Source: Rhodocyclaceae bacterium
GTDB taxonomy: Bacteria; Pseudomonadota; Gammaproteobacteria; Burkholderiales; Rhodocyclaceae
DNA length: 9,295 nucleotides
Direction: 5' to 3'
Assembly (NCBI GenBank): GCA_030682595.1
Contig: JAUXNZ010000212.1
Coordinates: 1-9,295, forward strand
Below are positions 5,420-9,295 of the stretch, piece by piece (within the stretch, counting starts at the first letter, position 1; each line of letters starts with the position of its first letter). Under the pieces are notes generated by a model, which saw only the letters and a program-made list of their open reading frames with translations, searched no databases and was not told the origin of the DNA. The translations under genes and the position numbers were made by a program.

Positions 5420-5839
5420 ATGAAACAAGTAACCAACCGGATAACGGTCCACAGCAGCGGTCGCGGGCTGTTCGAAATCACGCCGGAACTGCGCGACTTC
5501 CAGCGCCAGAGCGGCATCCGCACCGGCCTGCTGACGGTGTTTTGCCGCCACACCTCGGCCTCGCTGCTGATCCAGGAAAACGCCGATCCCGATGTGCGCC
5601 ACGACCTCGAGGCGTATTTTTCGCGCCTGTCGCCCGATGGCCAGCCGGGCTGGCGGCACAACAACGAAGGGCCGGACGACATGTCGGGTCATATCCGCAG
5701 TGCGTTGACGCAGACCTCCGTTGGCATTCCGGTGGTCGATGGTGAACTGGTCCTCGGTACCTGGCAGGGCGTCTTCCTCTGGGAACATCGCACCCGCGCG
5801 CACCGGCGCGAAGTGGTGCTGCATCTGGCGGGCGAATAA
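5420..5839 (+). CDS. YjbQ/UPF0047 family protein (secondary thiamine-phosphate synthase-like)
   Basis: This 139-residue protein is a full-length YjbQ (UPF0047) protein. Motifs are FCRHTSASLLIQENADPDVRHDLE (41-64), NNEGPDDMSGHIRSAL (81-96) and LGTWQGVFLWEHR (112-124), containing the conserved His/Asp/Glu residues that form the presumed active and metal site. E. coli YjbQ has weak thiamine-phosphate synthase activity, which gives the family its name, but the true role is unsettled. The start at ATG 5420 fits the family; GGGGGA lies ten bases upstream. The stop overlaps the next gene's ATG by one base (TAATG), so it is coupled to the amidotransferase. Confidence 0.92.
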   Translation: MKQVTNRITVHSSGRGLFEITPELRDFQRQSGIRTGLLTVFCRHTSASLLIQENADPDVRHDLEAYFSRLSPDGQPGWRHNNEGPDDMSGHIRSALTQTSVGIPVVDGELVLGTWQGVFLWEHRTRAHRREVVLHLAGE

Positions 5840-7623
5840 TGTGCGGCATTGCCGGTGAGCTGAGGTTCGACGGCACGCGGCCCGACCGGGCCGTCATCGA
5901 GCGCATGAGCGCGCGACTCGCGCGGCGCGGGCCGGATGGGGCCGGCATCTGGCACGATGGCCCGGTGGCGTTCGGCCACCGCCGGCTCGCCATCATCGAT
6001 TTATCCGAGCGCTCGCGCCAGCCGATGGTCGATGCAGAGCGCGGGCTGGCGCTGGTTTTCAACGGCACGATCTACAACTATCCCGAACTGCGCGTGGTGC
6101 TGCACGGCCTGGGCCACCAGTTCATTTCGGACGGCGATACCGAAGTCATCCTGCGCGCCTATGCCGAGTGGGGCGAGGGCTGCGTCGAACGCCTGCATGG
6201 CGTGTTTGCCTTCGCGATCTGGAACAGCAGGAAACAGCAACTGTTCCTCGCGCGCGACCGCCTGGGCATCAAGCCGCTGTATTTCGCGCCGCTCGCCGGC
6301 GCTTTCCGCTTCGCCTCGAACATGCAGGCCCTGCTCGCCGCCGGCGACATCGACACGGCGATTGACGCGACCGCCCTGCACCATCAATTCACCCTGCATG
6401 CCGCCGTGCCGCCGCCGCTGACCGTCCTCCGGGGCATCCGCAAGCTGGAACAGGGCACGACGCTCACCATCGATGCGGCCGGGCAGACCCGGCAGCGCCG
6501 CTACTGGTCGCTCAAGGCAGAGCGCCCGGTCACGCCGCTCACCGAACCCCAGTGGATCGAGGCGATCCGCGCCGCGCTGGCCGAAGCCGTGAAACGGCGC
6601 ATCGAGATCGCCGACGTCAAGGTCGGCGTGCTGCTGTCCGGCGGGCTCGATTCCTCGTTGCTGGTCGCCCTGCTGGCCGAGCAGGGCGTGCACGACCTGC
6701 TGACCTTTTCCGTCGGCTTCGAGGACCAGCCCGAAGAACGCGGCCACGAATTCGAATACTCGGATGCCGTGGCCGAACATTTCGGCACCCGCCACCACAA
6801 GTACAGCATTCCCAATGCCGAGGTGCTGCACAACCTCCCCGCGACGGTCGATTGCATGGCCGAACCGATGGTGAGCCAGGATAACGTCGCCTTCTACCTG
6901 CTAGCCGAGCAGGTCGCCCGCACCGTCAAGGTGGTGCAGAGCGGGCAGGGCGCCGACGAGGTCTTCGGCGGCTATTCCTGGCATCAGCGCATGGCGGCGG
7001 AAACCAGCGGCACGCCCATCGAACGCTTCCGCCCCCACTACTTCGACCGCGACCACGATGAATTCGCAACCATGGTCGCGGCCCCCTATCGTGTCGCCGA
7101 CGTCAGCTCCGCCCTGCTCGCGGCGAAGCTCAACGAACCCTTCGCCGCCAGCTTCATCGACCAGGTGCTGCGCGCCGAGGCGACGCTGCTGGTCACCGAC
7201 GATCCCGTCAAGCGCGTCGACAACATGACGATGGCCTGGGGGCTGGAAGCGCGCGTGCCCTTCCTCGACCATCATCTGGTCGAGCTGGCGGCGCAGATGC
7301 CGGCGGAGCTGAAACTCGGTTCAGGCGGAAAACATGTGCTGAAAAAGATTGCGCGCGGCCTGCTGCCGGACGCGGTGATCGACCGGCCCAAAGGCTATTT
7401 CCCCATGCCCGCGCTCAAATACGTGCGCGGCGAATTCCTCGAATTCATGCGCGCCATCCTCGATTCGCAAGCCTGCCGCCAACGCGGCATCTACCAGCGC
7501 AGCTATGTCGAGAAACTGCTCGCCGAACCGGAAAAACACCTGACGCGCATCCAGGGCAGCAAGCTCTGGCATCTGGCGCTGCTGGAGTTCTGGCTGCAGC
7601 GGAACGTCGATAGCGGGAACTGA
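5839..7623 (+). CDS. asnO: Asparagine synthetase-like amidotransferase, probable N-acetylglutaminylglutamine amidotransferase
   Basis: This 594-residue protein has a class II glutamine amidotransferase domain: nucleophile Cys2 in MCGIAGELRF, RRGPD (29-33), FNGTIYNY (74-81) and GDTEV (99-103). An ATP-pyrophosphatase synthetase domain follows, with the PP-loop SGGLDSS at 267-273 and the later GQGADEVFGGY and WGLEARVPFLDH motifs. It takes ammonia from glutamine and transfers it to an ATP-activated carboxylate. The opening MCGIAGELRFDG and the ending with RPKGYFP and QGSKLWHLALLEFWLQ resemble the subfamily that amidates N-acetylglutaminylglutamine, an osmoprotectant (asnO/ngg in Sinorhizobium). 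A plain AsnB is the alternative. The usual partners, ngg and an M42 peptidase, are not adjacent. The start is fixed by Cys2. Confidence 0.9.
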   Translation: MCGIAGELRFDGTRPDRAVIERMSARLARRGPDGAGIWHDGPVAFGHRRLAIIDLSERSRQPMVDAERGLALVFNGTIYNYPELRVVLHGLGHQFISDGDTEVILRAYAEWGEGCVERLHGVFAFAIWNSRKQQLFLARDRLGIKPLYFAPLAGAFRFASNMQALLAAGDIDTAIDATALHHQFTLHAAVPPPLTVLRGIRKLEQGTTLTIDAAGQTRQRRYWSLKAERPVTPLTEPQWIEAIRAALAEAVKRRIEIADVKVGVLLSGGLDSSLLVALLAEQGVHDLLTFSVGFEDQPEERGHEFEYSDAVAEHFGTRHHKYSIPNAEVLHNLPATVDCMAEPMVSQDNVAFYLLAEQVARTVKVVQSGQGADEVFGGYSWHQRMAAETSGTPIERFRPHYFDRDHDEFATMVAAPYRVADVSSALLAAKLNEPFAASFIDQVLRAEATLLVTDDPVKRVDNMTMAWGLEARVPFLDHHLVELAAQMPAELKLGSGGKHVLKKIARGLLPDAVIDRPKGYFPMPALKYVRGEFLEFMRAILDSQACRQRGIYQRSYVEKLLAEPEKHLTRIQGSKLWHLALLEFWLQRNVDSGN

Positions 7624-7645
7624 AAGTCGGCGCTGGCGGGACGGC
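7623..7645 (+). repeat. Dispersed 23-base repeat, copy 3
   Basis: This copy is identical to copy 2 (5357-5379) and begins at the last base of the amidotransferase stop codon, so it forms the start of the 3' untranslated region. Its palindromic half is weaker than in copy 2 because the right flank differs. Its TGAAAGT (7621-7627) can also pair with ACTTTCA at 7651-7657. Confidence 0.75.
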
Positions 7646-7650
7646 GGCCA

Positions 7651-7691
7651 ACTTTCATGATGCGTGAAACATCACCCCGCATCATGAAAGT
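7651..7691. repeat. Perfect 14-bp inverted repeat between convergent genes
   Basis: ACTTTCATGATGCG (7651-7664) and CGCATCATGAAAGT (7678-7691) are perfect reverse complements around a 13-base loop that itself contains TGAAACATCA, a partial echo of the arms. The stem is less GC-rich than the surroundings. It lies in the 174-base spacer between the convergent amidotransferase and soxW genes, where a bidirectional terminator or 3'-end stabilising hairpin is expected. No T-run follows on either strand. An operator or mobile-element end is also possible. Confidence 0.75.
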
Positions 7692-7720
7692 CAGCCCCTG
7701 CAAATGCCCCCCACCCCCAG

Positions 7721-7740
7721 CCCCCGCCCCGAGGCGGGGG
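7721..7740. terminator. GC-rich hairpin downstream of soxW (possible terminator)
   Basis: CCCCCGCC (7721-7728) pairs perfectly with GGCGGGGG (7733-7740) over a four-base loop. It is about 57 bases beyond the soxW stop on the minus strand and about 100 bases beyond the amidotransferase stop on the plus strand. The run TTGAAGTTT follows on the plus side. Strong stem but poor T-tract: a terminator or mRNA-end hairpin is plausible. Confidence 0.4.
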
Positions 7741-7797
7741 TTGAAGTTTGCTCGCTGCGCTCATGGGGTTACCCGGCGTCAAATTGCGTATTTCACG

Positions 7798-8340
7798 TTA
7801 TCGCGTTTGGCCGCTGCTTGCCGACTGGCCCAGATAACTTCTGAAATCTCCGCTGCGCCAGGCACCGCTGACGACGAACTCGCCCAGTTTGATGAAGGTG
7901 TCGACGCTGCGAATCTCGCCGTAGTTTCTCGCCATCTCGCGTCCCTGCAGATCGAGGAACAGGAAGCTCGGCGTGCCGAGAATGCCGACGCCCCCCTTGC
8001 CGGCATAACGCTTTTCGATCATCTTGCGACCTGTCGGATCGACAACCTCGCGGTCGCCGTTGAAGTCGATGCCGATGACGCGAAAGTGCTTGCGGTAGTA
8101 GTCCTGCACCTGCGCCTGACTCAGGATGTCGCGCTTCATGCGCTTGCAGGGTGGGCAATCCTCGGCATCGAACATGATGGCCAGGCCGACTTTACCCTCC
8201 GCCTTGGCCAGCGCCAGATCTTCCGGCAGGTCTTGGAAGCTGATCTGGAAGAAATGGCTGTCGGCATCGCGCGTCTGCGCGAGCGCCGCTCCGACCGGTG
8301 CCAGCAGAACCAGCGCGCAGGCGAAGAACAGGACTTTCAT
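7798..8340 (-). CDS. soxW: Periplasmic thioredoxin-like protein, SoxW type
   Basis: This 180-residue protein carries a signal peptide (MKVLFFACALVLLAPVGAALA, cleavage probably after residue 21 or 22). A thioredoxin fold follows, with the active site Cys62-Pro-Pro-Cys65 and the cis-proline at Pro124 in GTPSFLF. Such periplasmic thioredoxins beside sox genes (SoxW) are thought to keep Sox components, such as the SoxYZ carrier cysteine, reduced and active. The first cysteine (Cys8) is within the signal peptide, and a lipoprotein signal is not evident. The start is supported by GAGGAG at 8347-8352, six bases upstream. It lies 83 bases downstream of soxB on the same strand, so co-transcription is likely. 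A general DsbD/TlpA-like thioredoxin is the alternative name. Confidence 0.85.
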   Translation of the reverse strand: MKVLFFACALVLLAPVGAALAQTRDADSHFFQISFQDLPEDLALAKAEGKVGLAIMFDAEDCPPCKRMKRDILSQAQVQDYYRKHFRVIGIDFNGDREVVDPTGRKMIEKRYAGKGGVGILGTPSFLFLDLQGREMARNYGEIRSVDTFIKLGEFVVSGAWRSGDFRSYLGQSASSGQTR

Positions 8341-8370
8341 GGTTGTCTCCTCATCTTGCGCCCTTTCTTG

Positions 8371-8407
8371 CCCCTTGAGGGGAGAATCGAGCGAAGCGAA
8401 GGTTCTC
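8371..8407 (-). repeat. Paired hairpins in the soxB-soxW spacer
   Basis: CCCC-TTGA-GGGG (8371-8382) forms one small hairpin. GAGAA (8382-8386) with TTCTC (8403-8407) forms a second one over a loop containing GCGAAGCGAA. They occupy much of the 83-base gap between soxB and soxW. They may tune the soxB to soxW ratio by partial termination or mRNA processing, or be an intergenic repeat. No poly-U tract follows. Confidence 0.4.
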
Positions 8408-8423
8408 GGGGTGGGCTCATGGC

Positions 8424-9295
8424 CTACGCGCCCTGCACCTTGACGCGCGAGGTCGTGTCGAGGCGTACGCGCTTGACGTTGCGCAGGTGCGCGGCGACCA
8501 AGTCGAACACCGGCGGACCATCCACCTCGGCCATGCTCGCCCAGCCTGCGGCCTTGTAGCGCTTGTCGGCCTCCATCAGCTTGCCGCCGATGCGCAGGTC
8601 GCGGATGCGCCCGCCCATCTTGCCCAGCGGATCGATGGTGTAGGTGACGCCGCCGACGCGCACCATGTCGCCACCCTGCCGATAGTAGGGGTCGCGGTTG
8701 AACAGGTTGTCGGCCACGTCTTCCATGATCGTCTTGATTTCCGTACCGGTCATCTCGCGCGCCCAGGTGTTCGGATAGGTCAGCGCGGTGTGGGTGTAGA
8801 CGTCCTCCAGCGTGATGTCCTGCCCGGGCAGCAGCGAAATGCCCCAGCGGAAGCCCGGCGAGAAGGCCACCTGGGCGTCGTAGTGCCGCATCAGCGCGTC
8901 GAGGATCACTTCGTCGAAAGTGCCGTTGAAATTGCCGCGCCGATAGAGCAAGGTGTCCGAAACGGCGAGTTTCTCGCCAAGCCGCTGCACATAAGGGGCG
9001 CGCACCTTTTCGATCAGCGCCGCCATGCCGGGATCGGCCGGGATGTAATCGGAAAGCACGGGGATCAGCTTGAAGCGGAAACCCGCCACGCGCCCCTTCC
9101 TGACATCGAGATCGATTCGCGAAAGAAACTTGCCGTGGCAGCCCGAGTTGATGACCAGGGTTTCGCCGACCTTGATCGGCTGCGGGATACCGTCGTGGGT
9201 ATGGCCGCCGAGGATGACGTCGATGCCGCGCACGCGCTGCGCCATCTTGAGGTCGACCGCCACGCCGTTGTGGGAGAGCAGCACCACCGCGTCGA
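8424..9295 (-). CDS. soxB: Thiosulfohydrolase SoxB, C-terminal half (partial)
   Basis: About 290 residues are visible; the gene runs off the right edge (reading DAVVLLSHNG at the border), so its true start is outside. SoxB is the periplasmic dimanganese enzyme that hydrolyses sulfate from the SoxYZ-bound thiosulfate intermediate. Visible are the metal-site motifs SHNG and GGHTHD, and NSGCHGKFLS, from the end of the metallophosphatase domain. The 5'-nucleotidase-type C-terminal domain follows (RGNFNGTFDEVILDALMRHYDAQVAFSPGFRWG, then QDITLEDVYTHTALTYPNTWAREMTG). It ends in a normal tail at TAG 8424-8426. The GTG at 9287 is internal and not a start. Together with soxW it marks the 3' end of a sox cluster extending rightward. 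Confidence 0.95.
   Translation of the reverse strand, partial: DAVVLLSHNGVAVDLKMAQRVRGIDVILGGHTHDGIPQPIKVGETLVINSGCHGKFLSRIDLDVRKGRVAGFRFKLIPVLSDYIPADPGMAALIEKVRAPYVQRLGEKLAVSDTLLYRRGNFNGTFDEVILDALMRHYDAQVAFSPGFRWGISLLPGQDITLEDVYTHTALTYPNTWAREMTGTEIKTIMEDVADNLFNRDPYYRQGGDMVRVGGVTYTIDPLGKMGGRIRDLRIGGKLMEADKRYKAAGWASMAEVDGPPVFDLVAAHLRNVKRVRLDTTSRVKVQGA

Noticed and set aside
6001..6831. Minus-strand frame of 276 codons inside the amidotransferase gene
   Set aside because: It is antisense to a gene with clear catalytic motifs and carries no recognisable features of its own.
7657..8559. Plus-strand frame of 300 codons opposite soxW and the end of soxB
   Set aside because: Both minus-strand genes have strong family motifs, a signal peptide and a Shine-Dalgarno; this frame is their shadow and starts inside a hairpin arm.

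Overview
The window is GC-rich (by eye about 60% or more). Its gene content points to a betaproteobacterium able to oxidise reduced sulfur, perhaps Rhodocyclales-like. The lineage is inferred from gene style, not from a marker gene. No rRNA, tRNA, CRISPR array or insertion sequence was seen. Gene density is high and the longest gap between genes is about 175 bases.

Left part (1-4144, + strand): an iron locus. It opens with the last residues of bacterioferritin. After a probable terminator comes a run that reads as one operon: a small outer-membrane beta-barrel protein, two different FeoA proteins in tandem, FeoB (the ferrous iron permease) and FeoC. A frameshifted remnant of a metal-transporter gene follows feoC. 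Together these suggest outer-membrane entry of Fe2+, its transport across the inner membrane, and storage. The barrel protein as first gene of a feo operon is the most interesting functional link here.

Middle part (4170-5318, - strand): four small genes in one direction. They are a YkgJ-type cysteine-cluster protein, an unrecognised 83-residue protein, a single-RRM RNA-binding protein, and a short lysine-rich protein. The last two appear to start at TTG codons, each backed by a Shine-Dalgarno sequence.

Right-middle (5420-7623, + strand): a YjbQ/UPF0047 protein, coupled by a one-base stop/start overlap to an asparagine-synthetase-like amidotransferase. The amidotransferase looks like the one that makes the osmoprotectant N-acetylglutaminylglutamine amide (NAGGN), but its usual partner genes are not beside it.

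Right end (7798-9295, - strand): the 3' half of soxB, then a periplasmic thioredoxin of the SoxW type. This is the edge of a thiosulfate-oxidising sox cluster that continues beyond the window.

Between genes, a 23-base sequence occurs three times (two identical copies and one with a single mismatch, both orientations), each copy next to an inverted repeat, like a REP element. The 174-base spacer between the amidotransferase and soxW also holds a perfect 14-bp inverted repeat and a second GC-rich hairpin.
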